From positions 28,057,636 to 28,121,635 of the forward strand of contig NC_079134.1 in assembly GCF_945859705.1 (NCBI RefSeq): DNA of 64,000 bases, read 5' to 3'. Every line of letters starts with the position of its first letter. Position 1 is the first letter of the stretch. Shown here piece by piece: positions 32,701 to 45,860 of this stretch. The position numbers and the translations under genes are program-made. This stretch comes from Episyrphus balteatus. Its lineage: Eukaryota; Arthropoda; Insecta; Diptera; Syrphidae. The notes below the pieces were generated by a model. The model searched no databases. It was not told the origin of the DNA and was given only the letters and a program-made list of their open reading frames with translations.

Positions 32701-32855
32701 AAGAAAATACTTTTGTTAGTTTTGAAAAAAAAAAAAAAAAATAAAAACTAAAAAAAAAGTGGAATAAAAATTTAAAAATATACACTTGGAAATTTTTATT
32801 CCACTTTTTTTTTAGTTTTTATTTTTTTTTCAAAACTAACAAAAGTATTTTCTTG
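32701..32855. repeat. Long perfect-looking hairpin
   Basis: AAGAAAATACTTTTGTTAGT and AAAGTGGAATAAAAATTT in the left arm are mirrored in the right arm (32790-32855) around a short loop ATACACTTGG. The stem is about 65 bp, apart from unequal A/T runs. Confidence 0.75.
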
Positions 32856-34925
32856 TTGCCTTGTTTTTCAAGACAAAAATTTACGAAACAAACAGCTCTT
32901 AGGTATATTATTTAAAAATATGAAACAGGAAAGAATACAAAGTACAGTAAAGTAAATATTCACCTGCACTACCATTCGATACATTCTTAAATAGAAGCAA
33001 AATACAAAACTCCCACTTAACTTACAACAATTGTGCCAGTAACGGTGTCATGGTTCTTTAGACACTAGTTAACTTTAGCAATTTACTCGTAAGCTACAAC
33101 TTCATATAACTTACCCTTTAAAAACATGTGTACTTATACCTTACTAACAAGAAGCAAGTCAAAAACTTCCAGCTTTAAAGTTTCTACCTCTTTTTCATAA
33201 AAGTTATCATATAAATTAGTATGTAAAAACTTTATCACTTTATGTCGCATATCAAAACATGTTTACATACTGAATATCTCAAAAAAAACATGTTGATTAC
33301 TTCCATTACTTTTAAAGTTATAAGATCAAAGATATTCTTTGTAATTTTTTTTATCTCTCCTTTGCAAGTATTCCGCATTTTGTCACTGAAACAAATATCC
33401 CAATCGAAACTCAATTAACCTTAAAATCCTTAAGAGATAAATTCTTATTGCACAATCAAGTGCATTTTCTTTGTTTTTATATATATATTTTTTTATTTTT
33501 ATTTTTTTTCACAGATTTCAATCAATATTCTTTAATTAAAGTCCTTCCTTTTCCAAATGAAATTAGAACTAATACCTACAAAAAAAAAAAAAAACCGATG
33601 AAAAGAATCCTCTCTTTTCAAAAAACCGCTCCTGGCAACATAAGGTAACTTTTGCAATAAATATCTTTAAAAAAGAGAGATGGTGTTTGGTAGATTCCTT
33701 TAGTTCTTAAGATTTTGAAATTAAATTACGAAAAGTGCTAAGAGCAGCAAATTCATTAATCAGTAGCTAAGCGAAGCTAGAAAATCTTCCCTATACACCT
33801 TACCAATGTCAGATTGTGTGAAAAAAAGTATAGGATCTATCTATACCTTAGAAAGATACTTGAATCTGAAAAATGGCGCTTGATATTTTCTTTCGCACCC
33901 TTTAAATTCTTAGGAGAAAAAGTATTAAAAAGAAAAATAAAAAAAAAAATTGTAAAAAAAAAAAAATAACCATCACTAACAATGTAGCACACCACCACTA
34001 TAATTCCCAGTGGTGCTGTTTTTGACTCGAAATAAGTATACGAATATCTTTCTAACCATTTCGTGTTCCAAGGGTTTTTGAAATTGAATCCTTTTAGCTT
34101 TTGTGAGGACAAACAGGGCAGCATACAATGGCCCTCCTACTCTTTCCGTGATTCACATCTCTCTCTGCAGACTTGGGTTTTTGGGTGGGAACACGGTTGT
34201 GTCACATAAATTTGAGATTCTTTAGAGTCGAACTCGATTCTTGACGTTTTATCGCGATACTAAAGTACCAAAAGGGACACCTTTAATATTTAGCCAAGGT
34301 GTGTTTGTGTATTCTCTTCGTTCCTGTGAGCTGTTGTTGAAAATATACATAACTACATTTGTATAGGTTAGGTATATGTATATTTTGTGATTTATTCAGA
34401 ATGCAAGGACTTTACAGTGGGTGGGCTTAATAGAAGAGAGAGAAAAGGATGTTCTGTTGATGTTGTGCTGAGCTGAGAAAAAGGATCCAGAGGAACAAGT
34501 AGGTATTGGGGTAGGAAATGCTTTGAAAGAAATATATAATTTTTGTAAGTGAACACGTTCTATCAGCTTTGTCTCAATGAACTTACCATTATACGCTTGG
34601 GAGTTGTGCAATTTATATTTTCGATACGTCTATTTCAGCTTGTAAGTCTGTGTTGTTGTATTGGTGGACTTTTACTTTATTTTGAATTATTACCCAAGGT
34701 CATGAGAAACGATTTTTCATTTTTTTATAAGAAGCATCAAGAAATCAATGTAAGATTCTCACATTGGAACAAGCAGGTTGCAGTTCATTAAGCTTATCAT
34801 GTGGCATGTGGAAAAGTAAATTGTGTTGAGTGATTTTTGCTGATTATTTCATAAAAAATGAAATTTATTGAATGAAACAAGTAATAAGAATAGAAAGAAT
34901 TATCATTTTTATCAAAAAAAACAAA
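32856..34925. other. Intergenic DNA, no gene recognised
   Basis: AT-rich sequence with poly-A/T runs. No domain-bearing frame, RNA gene or clear repeat boundary was found. Confidence 0.5.
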
Positions 34926-35100
34926 ACCGACTTGCATGATTGGAAACTGGGTTTTATGATTTTTCTGAAATGGGACCTGCAGGCAACAGCTTTCCAATAA
35001 AAAATAATTATCAAAATTGGTACACTCAGTGCAAAGTTATGAAGTAACAAACATACAAAATACAGACGAATTGAATACATATTCCTTTTTGGAAGTCGGT
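34926..35100. mobile_element. MITE, CCGACTTCCA family, copy 1
   Basis: It begins CCGACTTGCATGATTGG and ends CTTTTTGGAAGTCGGT. Shared internal words with the copy at 36479 include CTGGGTTTTATG, GCTTTCCAATAAAAAA, CAAAGTTATGA and ACAGACGA. Short TIR of about 11 bp. Confidence 0.7.
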
Positions 35101-35375
35101 AAAAAAGAGCTCAGAATTAATTGATAAAAGCAAACTTACATTACTGACAAACTAAGTCCATTTGCTTCCTTTGGGTAAATTATTGCTTCAAGTAAAATAT
35201 TTGATGTTTGTGTATCAGGAACGATAAATACAAAATGTTTTAATAGTGAGGCGGCTTAGCAACAAAATCGTGTACTTTGTGATAAAAGCATGAAATTAAC
35301 ATCGTTGGTAGTACTCAATATAAGAGTTATTTTGAGATATTGGGCCACCTTGTATTCCATCCGGAAGGGTAGATA

Positions 35376-35594
35376 CACTGAGGGAAAAAATAAATTGAAG
35401 TTGAAACGTCGTTGTTTCAAAGATGAACTACTTTGATTTATGTGACTTTAAGATACGAAACCATCAAAATTTAACATTTTTTCCACGTTGATTTTAAAAT
35501 GTTCATCTTCAACGCAAAATCATTCTGAATAATAATTAAATCAATGTGGTTTTCATTGATTTTACGTTGTTTTATGGTGGCTTTTCCCTCAGTG
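35376..35594. mobile_element. MITE, CACTGAGGGAAAA ends, TA duplication
   Basis: 219 bp with 13-bp or longer inverted ends (CACTGAGGGAAAA / TTTTCCCTCAGTG), flanked by TA on both sides. This fits the Tc1/mariner superfamily. Internal words such as TTTCAAAGATGAAC recur in both halves. No coding. Confidence 0.8.
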
Positions 35595-35871
35595 TACAAG
35601 ACTTTTTCTCTGTTGCACTTGCTTTATTTCATATCATAGTATAAGTAATAAAACATATTTATTAGTATGATAAAAAAGTGGTAGGTTCACAAAATTTTGT
35701 GTGGACGTTTCATATACCATAGAAAAAAATAATAAAATATGTCCACAAAAAATTTCAGGTCAAAGGGTGTTTTTTTAGCGAGAAAGAACACTTTTTAAAT
35801 GGTACCATTGCAGCACATGGATAATTTTTTGCATTTTTTTAACTGCATAAATATTTTATACATGGTATGAG

Positions 35872-35923
35872 AAAACACTAAAAAACTGTGAAACAAAATC
35901 ATTTCACAGTTTTTTAGTGTTTT
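35872..35923. repeat. Perfect 22-bp hairpin
   Basis: AAAACACTAAAAAACTGTGA...(35872-35893) pairs exactly with 35902-35923 around the 8-base loop CAAAATCA. Confidence 0.75.
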
Positions 35924-36478
35924 TATTTTTTAATTTCAAAAAAAAAAAAAAATTAAAATGTTTTAGTTTCAAATTCAAAATATTAAAATGTAATATTCTA
36001 CCTAAATTATAACTTTATCTGGTTAAGAGTTGAAATTAAATAATCGTCTTCTTTTATTTTAATACAAGAAAATCAAATTTTATTCAAACTGTATTAAAAA
36101 CGTAAACGAAAATGGAAGTCATTTTAAAAAAGAAAGAAATTTTTTGTGTCTGGATTTAGGGTAATAGCTACCTGAAAAAGTACTTATGTAAAACATTTTG
36201 GTCCAGAAAAATGCATTTGGTAACCTTTTTTCTGATAAATCTGAATTTGCACTATTTTGAAAGCGCTATGTGTTTGTTCGAAGTAAAATGTATGAATACT
36301 GACAAAATTTGATCGGCAATAATATTTTACTTCACATTGTTTGTGAAAAAAAGAGATATTAATATCACCATTATTATATTTATGATGAGTAATCACTTTC
36401 TGAAATGTTTTGTTTCATTTTAAAGAAGTAAGAAAGAAAATACTTAAAATAATATAATAATTTTTATCAAAAAACAAC

Positions 36479-36708
36479 ACCGACTTCCATGGATCAAAAC
36501 TGGGTTTTATGGTTTTTTAATAGTTTCTATAGCAATAACTGGACGAAATACAAATTTAACCACACTGCAGGCACTAGCTTTCCAATAAAAAAAGAATTAT
36601 CAAAAATGGTTAACTTAGTCCAAAGTTATGAGGTAACAAACATAAAAAAAAAAAACAAACAAAAAAAATACAGACGAGTTGAATACCTCCTCCTTTTTGG
36701 AAGTCGGT
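36479..36708. mobile_element. MITE, CCGACTTCCA family, copy 2
   Basis: It starts ACCGACTTCCATGG and ends TTTTTGGAAGTCGGT. Same order of internal words as the copy at 34926, with about 50 extra bases in the centre and an A-rich expansion. Confidence 0.75.
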
Positions 36709-39700
36709 AAAAAAAGAAAGAAATATCATTATAATAAACTGAAACTTTAAATTCAGGAAAACGTACTTGGATTTTTAATACAAAAAAATTTAAATTCTAA
36801 TAAATTTTGTATAAGACTTTAAAATTTAATACAATCAAATAATTAAACATATAAATAAAATTTTGGTGTTACCTCAAATGTAACCCAAATGATCGTAGAA
36901 TGTACACCAAAATTTTTAACTGTGTATGAGTTTAGTAAAAATTTTTCAACCATCAACTCTTCCCAGGCCTATCAATTTAGGTAAACAAAATTATAATTTT
37001 TTTTTTTTGAATTTCGAGAAAAAATCAAGGTTAACTCCTTGCCAAAAAGATCCTTTTTGAAAAATTGTCTTCAAATTCATCAAGTGAGACAACGAAAGAA
37101 AGATCTATTTTAGCTCTATTCATGTTGAATTTCTACTAATTGAATTATTATTTCTTACAGTGTAATTAACGAAAACTTACATAAATCTATTACTTAATAA
37201 CTATGTATGTATAATGTATATTTAAAAAAAAAAAAATATCAAACACTAATCTATATAAGGATTGTCGCGTTGTAGTCCTGTCGTCTCTGTAACCTTGTCA
37301 CTTTTTATTTTTTCCTGGTAAAATAAAAAGTTGTATCGAAAAATATAATACTCTATGAAGTTAATTTTAAACAATTTAATTTAACCGAGGTGATTTCGTT
37401 GGTCTTAGCATCGCGTAGTTTTTCACTGCGTTATTTTTAACACATTTTATTTAATCCTTTCTGTTAGGAATTTGTGTGCATTTTTTAAACAATGTTAAGC
37501 TAGTAAAAAATAACCATCTGTATCATGACAACTACAAAATTGATGGTTGTTTTTAATGGGGTAAAGATTGTTTAAAAAACTAAAAATATTTTTTATCGTG
37601 CAACAGAGTGCTTAAGACTATTTGCGACAAAATAATTTCAACCCTTTGAATAGTTTCACTTAAAAAAAAGGGCAAGCATTTAAATGTAAGTTTATAAGAA
37701 AATTTATCATACAAATCCAACTCTGCTTCACACATATATTTCCAAACAATTCCGAATACAACCCAATAGTAATGGAAAAGTACACACAAAAACTCTGTCT
37801 CAATACAACCCATTTGTGACTAAACAGTTTTTTTTTTTTTTTTTTGGTTTTAAAAATTCTTTTTAGATGAATCATGATTAACGCAAGTTGTCACTTTTCG
37901 AGAAAGAAAAATAAACAAAGAAAAAAGAAACCGTAAAAAGCATTTATATTAATAAAAAAAAATGAAGAAAAAAGTACGTATACGCCATAGTGAACGCAAT
38001 TCATTAAATACAACGACGACGTTTCGTTTTCTCATTTTCACCAGTCCATCAATCTTCTTCAAACTTCGAAGCATCCAATTTGTTCTCGAACCAATTAAAG
38101 TCCTTGTAATAAGCCTGCCGCCATCGCCGTCATATTATCAGATCTTTTTCGAGACTCTTCATATAATAAATCCTGCACCTGTGTGCTGCTACAATTCTCA
38201 ACAAAAATAATGTGCAAGAAAAAAGTCCACTCATTTACCCTCTATAACAAATACTGAAACTTAAAAAATCTATGAGTAATTTTCATTTCCATTTCCCGCT
38301 TTTATCCTTGGCCTCAACAAAAAAAAAACTTTGCCGTTGCTCTCTTTAATCCAAAACCAAACCAAAACCAAACTAAACACACACAACTGAGCGATGGATC
38401 CCTTTGAAAAATCAATTTCCAACGCTCTATCTCCAACTTGGCTCCAAGTTGCCTCCACATCCAACAACGCCCGCAGATTTTGGATTTTCTTTTTGTGTTG
38501 CTTCCCTATACTTTTTTTTCTTTGTGTGCTGTTTTGTTAATGTTTCCCAGAAGAACACTAAAAGTAACCAGGTAGACATCCAATTTTTTCTTTCAAAAGA
38601 GGAATATAATTTTTTTTTTCTTTTGAATTCCTCTTTGTGTGTTGTAGCGGGTAGGTGTACTCTGCTAACTGTGGCGCGGGAAACCATTTAAAAGCAAGCG
38701 CGCCCTGAATTTACACACCCGAGCGAATATTAGTATGAGTCCCATGATGTTACTCCCGCAACAACAAGACATCACCAAAAAAAAAAGGTCAAACATTTCT
38801 GCCCGTCTATATTTAGAGACCGGCACAATGCTCACACCCTTTTGCTCTTCCCAACTTTTGTGTGTGTCTTCTTTGATTTGCAACAGGAATAACAAAAAAA
38901 AAAAGGGATTTGGATTTTATTTACTCAACCCTGGCTTGCTTTGGAACATCATCTCATCCAAAATCATAGGCAATTCGACGACTAGGCTGCAGGAATTCTC
39001 TCCTTTTTTTTCATTTAATTTTTTTATTTTAAATAAACAACCCTTACAGGAAGAGAAAAAGAATGAGAGCGTGAGAGTGAGAGAGAGAGAATAAGTTCGT
39101 TGGTCCTTTTAAAGGAAACGAGTGTATCGTCATTTTTCCCTAATTTCTAAAGAAGCTACTTAAGGATCAACAGAATGGTAAAAGGACCTCGAAAAATAAC
39201 GAATATACGTAACACACATACCTACAGCAACAGCAACAATAAAAGGCAGCAAAAAAAAAAAAAGAAAACGAACCCAGGAAAAGGAAAAGAGTAACAAAAT
39301 GAATGGGGAAGACTTGTTGATATCCTGTCGCATGTAATAAAGCTCGTCCGTTTTACCATTTTTTAAGCTCGCAAACCACCACCACACCTCTTTGGTTAAA
39401 AGAGTTTAGGTACAGATATTTAGTGAAAAAGAAAACGTGATGCTTGGATGATTCAGTACTTTTTCAATACAATACAAAAAAGAAGGATATTTAGAAAGGA
39501 TACAAAAAATCAATAAAATTAACAAAAGGACATTTCTTCTAAATCCTATTTCGAATTTATTTTTTTACTTTTATTAAATTTAAGAAAATATAAAATTTGA
39601 AAATGAATCAAAATAAAATCTCTGGATTATAAATGTATAGTTATGGACCAGAACCCTAGGGTATAAAAGTTTAAGAAAAGACGCGCAACAATCGGCAAAG

Positions 39701-40263
39701 TAAAATGAGAAGAAGCTTTTTAGTTCAACAAAAAAGGAAATTTTAGTGTTTTTCTCATGGAGAGAACTTAGCGAAATTTTTAAGCGCATGTCTGAAATTT
39801 TCAACTGTAGGTATTTGACTATAGAAGGGAATTGAATTTTCAGCAGGAGAAATTTTTAGGACTTTTGTTGAATTGAACAGTGGAGTTCTTTTAGAAAAAT
39901 TGAGAACAATAGAAACTAGCAATTAAGAAACAATAAGAACGGTCAAAATAGTCGAAAAATCTTCATTTGCTATCTTTTAAAGGTTGAGCTCTTAAAAGTA
40001 TTAAGTGAAGGTTGAAAGAAGCATAATTTTGAAAATCAGAAAATGTTTTTCAAATTGCTACTCTAAATTAAAAAAAAAAAACAATAATGTGAAATTAATA
40101 TTCAAGAAGCATAATTTTGAAAATCAGAATTTTAAAGTCAAAATTTTGACGCCGTTTTCAATTTCTGCAATTTTTTTTTTTAAATCCAACCGAATTATGA
40201 CTAGGTTTATAACATTGGGTGCCGACATAAGATTCATATCTTCTCAACAGATGGCTCTAGCAG
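36709..40263. other. Intergenic DNA, possible regulatory sequence
   Basis: No coding gene is recognised. 38000-39400 is less AT-rich than its surroundings, contains CA/CAA-rich and GAGAG-rich tracts (39066-39090) and unique-looking sequence, which would fit conserved intronic or regulatory DNA. Short frames across it lack domains. Confidence 0.35.
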
Positions 40264-40602
40264 TGATTTTATGAATTTAAAAGGCTTTATTGAAAATGCA
40301 ATTTTATGAAGCAAAAAAGTCTTCATGTCGTATGAGGACTGCATGGTGTCAAAAGACTGATTTTATGATGTTAAAAGGTTTCGTTAAAAATGCGACTTTA
40401 TGAAGTCAAAAAGTCTTCATGTTAAATAAGGAATTCATAATGTCAAAAGACTGACTTTAGGATGTTGAAAGGCTTCATTAAAAATGTTACTTCATGGTTT
40501 CAAAAGACTGACTAATAATGGAAAAAGGTTGCATTAAAAATGCGATTTTATGAAACATAAAGATCTTCATGTCGAATGAGGACTTCATGGTGTCAAAAGA
40601 CC
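40264..40602 (+). repeat. Tandem repeat, 94-bp unit, three full and one shortened copy
   Basis: Units start TGATTTTATGATGTTAAAAG and end TGTCAAAAGAC at 40264, 40358, 40452 (a copy shortened to 57 bp) and 40509. Each full unit contains near-palindromic TTATGAAG...CTTCATG words, so single units can fold. Not coding. Confidence 0.8.
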
Positions 40603-43600
40603 ATTTCCAAGTGATAGCATGCATTCGAAACGAACTGCTTCATATGGTCTGAAACAAAGAGACGTTCGGCCTCACAAAAAGTCCTGACCCAAATCGTTTC
40701 CCAGGTGCATTTTTGTATTAGAAATACGCCTGAAAGTCAGGGGTCGAACTACGGCATAAGTTCGTTAACGTATGGTTGCTATGTGTCCCTATCTTCTTCT
40801 ACTAAATAAATAGAGAGAGCAATAAACAAAACGTTAACGAATGATCGTAATCGTGTGCGGTAATTCGACCCCAGGAATTTTCAGAATATGAGCAATATTT
40901 CTAGCACTAAGTGCCACTGAAATCGTTTACTGAATTCTTTTGGCGCCTAAAACCTTACCAACAATCCCTTCAGGGTTGCAATTGAAATTATGTGTTGCTT
41001 AAATGGCCTCGTGTTGGCTCTATTCCTTTCACTTTACAAATGGATCCATATGTGCTATAGTGAAAGAAAAATTATATACATGCCTACAGTAAAAAAAAAT
41101 TACTTTGATTTTTTAAAGACTTCCCTTACTCTGGCGTATACTGTGGGGGTTAATCTCATTAATTGAAGCTAATTAAATACAAACTTGTTGCACAAAACAA
41201 AAATTTTTAGCTCGCAAAATTTTTGAGCTATTGAAAAATAGTCTAAGTTTAGCGGAAAAAATCTGAAAAAGTAATAGGTTTGGGTATCCTCCAATTTATA
41301 GCTTTTTAAATGCTATTCAAATTCATTCAACTTGATTTTTATAGCCTCGACATTTTTTTTTCTATTCAAAATTTCGCTAAAAATGATTGAAATTAGCGGA
41401 CAAAAATAGGAAAATTATTCCATTTTATTAAAAATTGGCTAATTGGCTAGTTAAATTCTAATTCGCCCAACATGTTTAAGCTCAACCCAGTCATTTTTTA
41501 TTTCAACTTAAAGTTGCAGAAGTGCACTTCCGGTTTGATCAGGCCAGCCATCGCCATGCCAGCGGAGACATTTATAAAAAATAACTTTTTCAATTTTTGT
41601 CTTTTGTCAGTAATTGAAGCTTTAAAATTACAATTTTTTTTTATGGAAACTCCAATTTTTTTATCTCCAACACTTCCAGATATATTCAAATTTTTTTTTT
41701 AAAGCTAGCTCAAAATTAAGCTTTCAAAATCAAAAAAAAATTTAAAGCAACCGATTTAGATGAAAAGCGAAAACCTCAATTCACTTTTTCTTATTATTCG
41801 AGATTCCGCAAAAATAAGACTCAACCTCATATGTAACAGTCAAAAATTTCAAAAAAGTTGCATTTTAAAATGTTGTCTCTTTTCTCGAAATTGTAGTTTT
41901 GCAAAAACTACATTTACTTTATTTTCTGAAATCTAAATCCCGAAAAATTTTATAAAATAAAAACTTGCTCAATTTTTTTTTTTCGAGTTTTTGAGTTTTC
42001 GAGATTTTGTTTTCTAATTTCTTGTGTAAAATGTAAGTTATTGTTACTTCTCACATAAACGCTGTTTCATTACATTTTTTTGATATGAGTGATCAGTTGA
42101 ATGCCATCATTTTTCAAAAGCACTGAGTTTTCGATTCGCCTTTTTTTTTTTTTTCATTTTCAAGAAGTAACAGCAAAAAGCCATTATTTTTGACACTTGT
42201 TGTTTGAAACTTATATGTACCTATTCAATTTGTTTTTTATATTTGACATTGACTAACTTCTGACGCTGCCACGACGGCTTATGGACTTGCATGCACTTAT
42301 TCCTTATTGTCAAATATAAAAATATAAATAAATGCATTTAAAAAGCTTTAATTGCATTTTCTAATAGGGATTATTCAACCATGTTAATAATTAATAACTA
42401 TTCAATGATTAAGATGAACAGTTTAACTTTGTTCAGGAACAGTAACAAACATAACCTCATATAATGTATTTTGTGTCTTTTTCAATAGATAAAATAAAAG
42501 AAAGTATTTTACCATCAATTCCATGATGCACTCATGCATTTCATATTGATGTTCGATATTGTTGTCAATCTTGTTTAACTGGATGAATATGTTACAAAGA
42601 CTATTTACAAAATGTTCCCTCAATGTACTCCTTTACCACAAACTACCATTGTAAGGTTGCTATGAACGATTGCAACCCAAGAACAGAAGAGGTTTAACCA
42701 CTCATACACTATGAACACCCTCTCTCTCTCTTGTGTACTTAATTATTCCTTGACTGATGTGTGAGTATTTAGTCATCCACTCAATTTCCACCCCAATCCC
42801 CAACCTACCCCATATCATATCCAAACTCACCCAAACGCACTAAATAAACAGGCAAATGAGAAGCTCTTACTCAAGTTCTGTTTTCATAACACACATGCAA
42901 GCATACGTTCCATACACAGACTCAAGTTAAAAAAAACTGACAATTTATTATGTTTACGCGATTCGAACTAAGAAGAACTTTAAATGGGAACAAAGTTTTT
43001 ACGAGTATATTCCAATGACGTCAGAGAAAGTCCTATGACCTCTATATTCACATGATAGTTTTTTTTTTTTTTTTTGAGTTGAGAAAGAAAATCCCAGACT
43101 ATCACGGACGAACGAATGAAAGAACAGCAACGACGCGATGGACGCACGGTCAAACGTATGCAGAATAATGCAAATCAAATTGAGTCTCATCCAGTTTGCT
43201 CATTTTTCCTCCGAATTGCGAGAATTCTGTATTCCCTTGGAAGAGATTTAACACAAATTAAAATTTCGCCAGCAAAAATGTTAGTTCTGCTTTTGAACAA
43301 AAAAAATAAGCTTAGTACCTAATATTTGGAATAAAAAAAAACTTATATCTTTCTTAAAAAGTAAAAAAATACATCAAAAAGAAAAAAATCACGCATACGC
43401 CCGAGTGTACCAACAATTATTACTTTTTCACATACAAAAATACAAGAAGAAAAAAACTCAAGAAAAAAAAAATCACGTATACGCCCGAGTGTACGAAGAA
43501 TTTTTAAACTCTACCAACATTGATAAAAGTGTGAAATTCACATTAAATTGGATGATGTGATTACTCACGTGCGTGCAAATGTGCTGAGCCCCTTGGATTT

Positions 43601-44659
43601 GAATTCCATTTTGGTTGTGGCAACGTGAATCGACGTCATTTGGCATTTTTATGTGCGGACAATGGTCTTGTTTTGTTGTTTTTTTTTTTTTTTTATATAT
43701 TTTTCTATATGGCAGTTTGTTTTGCATGCAAATCATTTCGTCATTCTTTCGAAGAGTCATCGTTGTCGTCTCGGATTTGTTTGGTTTTAGCTTATTCCCG
43801 TGGGATAGTTCTTCTAGGATGTGCAAAATGTTTATCGTAAATGAGAATCATTGTTTTTTTTTCTAGAAATATTCTTCATCCTCCGCCACTCTCTATATTA
43901 CCTAATCAACCACCGACCTAACCATTGTCGTAACTGATCTGACGTAATGCTTGCTCGATGATTTAATTTAGAAATGTACAAAAAAAAAAAAAAAACAGAA
44001 CGAAGGATATGGCTGGGTTTCCTTCAGCTTTTTACGTTTTTGTTGTCCTCTTCCTCTTCCGTTTTTATTTTTATTTTGTTTTGTTTTTTTTTTTAACTTG
44101 TATCTTCTATATTTGTGTGCTCTTTGTATTTTGTTGTTTAAGTTTTTTTTTTTGTATCTGCTGTTTGCATAGATTTTTTTGATCAAGGATTTTATAAATT
44201 CACTAGGTCAGGTAAAAGGACATAGTATCTACTAAGAGGGTATGGAGAAAAAAAAAATATTAAGTAGTCATTAAAAATTCATAAAATTGTAACGAAGTAG
44301 TATATTTTTTTAGGAACAAAAAAAAATGTATATATTTATTTATTTAGCAACTAAAGTACACAGCCAGGAGAAGAATAGAGCACTTTCCCGTTCTACGATA
44401 TTTATTTAACTTTATTAACTTAATACAAGCAGTCACTAAGCAACTCACTTGGGACTAGGGAAATTGTGGAAGGTGAAGGAAATTTATTTTTGAGGGAATC
44501 TTTGTTTTGGAGGCGAGGTTTTTAAATTGAGGTTTGAGATTTTATAGTATTTTGGTTTTCATGGTAGGGGCAGTACTTTTTGGTATAATTAAACTGTTAT
44601 CGAATTTGAACTAAAATACAAACAAGTGATTATTGTAACTATTTCGCAATATACATTCT
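40603..44659. other. Intergenic DNA, little recognised
   Basis: No gene was found. A 22-base direct repeat around ACGCCCGAGTGTAC occurs at about 43396 and 43480. GAGAGA/CTCTCT tracts occur at 42719-42732. A short low-AT segment lies at 43110-43170. Confidence 0.45.
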
Positions 44660-45154
44660 ATTTGACAGCAGTAGAACTTGTATAAAAAAGGTTTTAGTAA
44701 CTCTTATGTTAAAATTACGAAAAAAAATTTAAAAAAATCATTTTTTTCGATTTTTTAAAAAAGTTCAAAATATTTTTAAATTTTTTTTTGAATGATGAAT
44801 GAATGCATTTTTATTTGCATACCTGCCAATTTTTTTTTTTTTGAAAATTTTTTAGAAATTTTATATAAAGAAAACTTCTTAAAAAACAGCTAAAATGATT
44901 TTCAAATAAATATTTCTAAAAATTTCTTGTCTTACAAGAAATTAAAAAAATTTACAAAAAAATCAAACGAAGTTTAAAATTATTTAAAGGGATGTTTTCG
45001 TAACTTTAAATTTAATTTAGCATTTTTTTTTGGTTGTTTTTTAAATTTGTTAAAAAAAATAGTTTAGGAATTTGTAAAAGATTAAAATATTACAAGAAAA
45101 TTTTATTTTTAACATAAGAGCAAGTACGTAGGACCCAGTAGTGCATTTTAGTTC
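44660..45154. mobile_element. Truncated copy of the ACGACTGGGTCG repeat family
   Basis: The right end, AAGAGCAAGTACGTAGGACC followed by CAGTAGTGCATTTT (about 45115-45154), matches the inverted end at 12041-12074. A weak partner (ACTCTTATGTTAAAA) at about 44700 may be the other end. Confidence 0.5.
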
Positions 45155-45820
45155 TTTTAAGTTATTTTATTTATTTATTTATTACCTTATATAAACAATT
45201 AATAAGTTCAACGCAAAAACAAATAAAAAATATTTTATTTATATTCGTGTACAATAGAGGGGGCCGAAAAAACTTTTTTTCCGAATTTCAAATCTTTATA
45301 GTGTACCTAATGGTGAATTAGTTTTAAAAATAATTAAATTCTGTTCATATCTTCCGGTAGCGAGTCGGCTCTGAAGTTTGAAAAAAAAAAATTAAAATAA
45401 GGTATTTTTACAAAAAAGAAATGACCACCCTAACAACTTATTTTTTGAATAAAATAGCTTTATAGAACTCTTATAAATATTAAGTAAAAATTGGTTAAGC
45501 ATTTGCGGTCGCACTACATTATTTTTTTATTTTTGTAGCAAAAAATCAGTCGGACGGACTTTGACTATTTATACTCCCCTCCGCACAGTGTTGCGCTTGG
45601 TGCTTTTTGGGTCATAAGTCCGCACGGCCATTTATTATTGTTAAATTGAGCGCACTAAAGCATACATACTAGTATGAGAAATAAGAAAAAACCTACAACT
45701 TTTTTAAAATTAAAATGGAGGTTCCAAAATGGTGGACAAAATAAGCGTTTATAGAATTTTTAATTTCAAAACTGTATACTAGAAAAATAAATCTTATAAC
45801 TTTAAACGAGCTAAAATTGT

Positions 45821-45855
45821 TTATATATATATATATATATATATAAATATATATA
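45821..45855 (+). repeat. (TA)n microsatellite
   Basis: About 35 bases of near-pure TA directly before the 130-bp tandem array. Confidence 0.85.
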
Positions 45856-45860
45856 AAATT

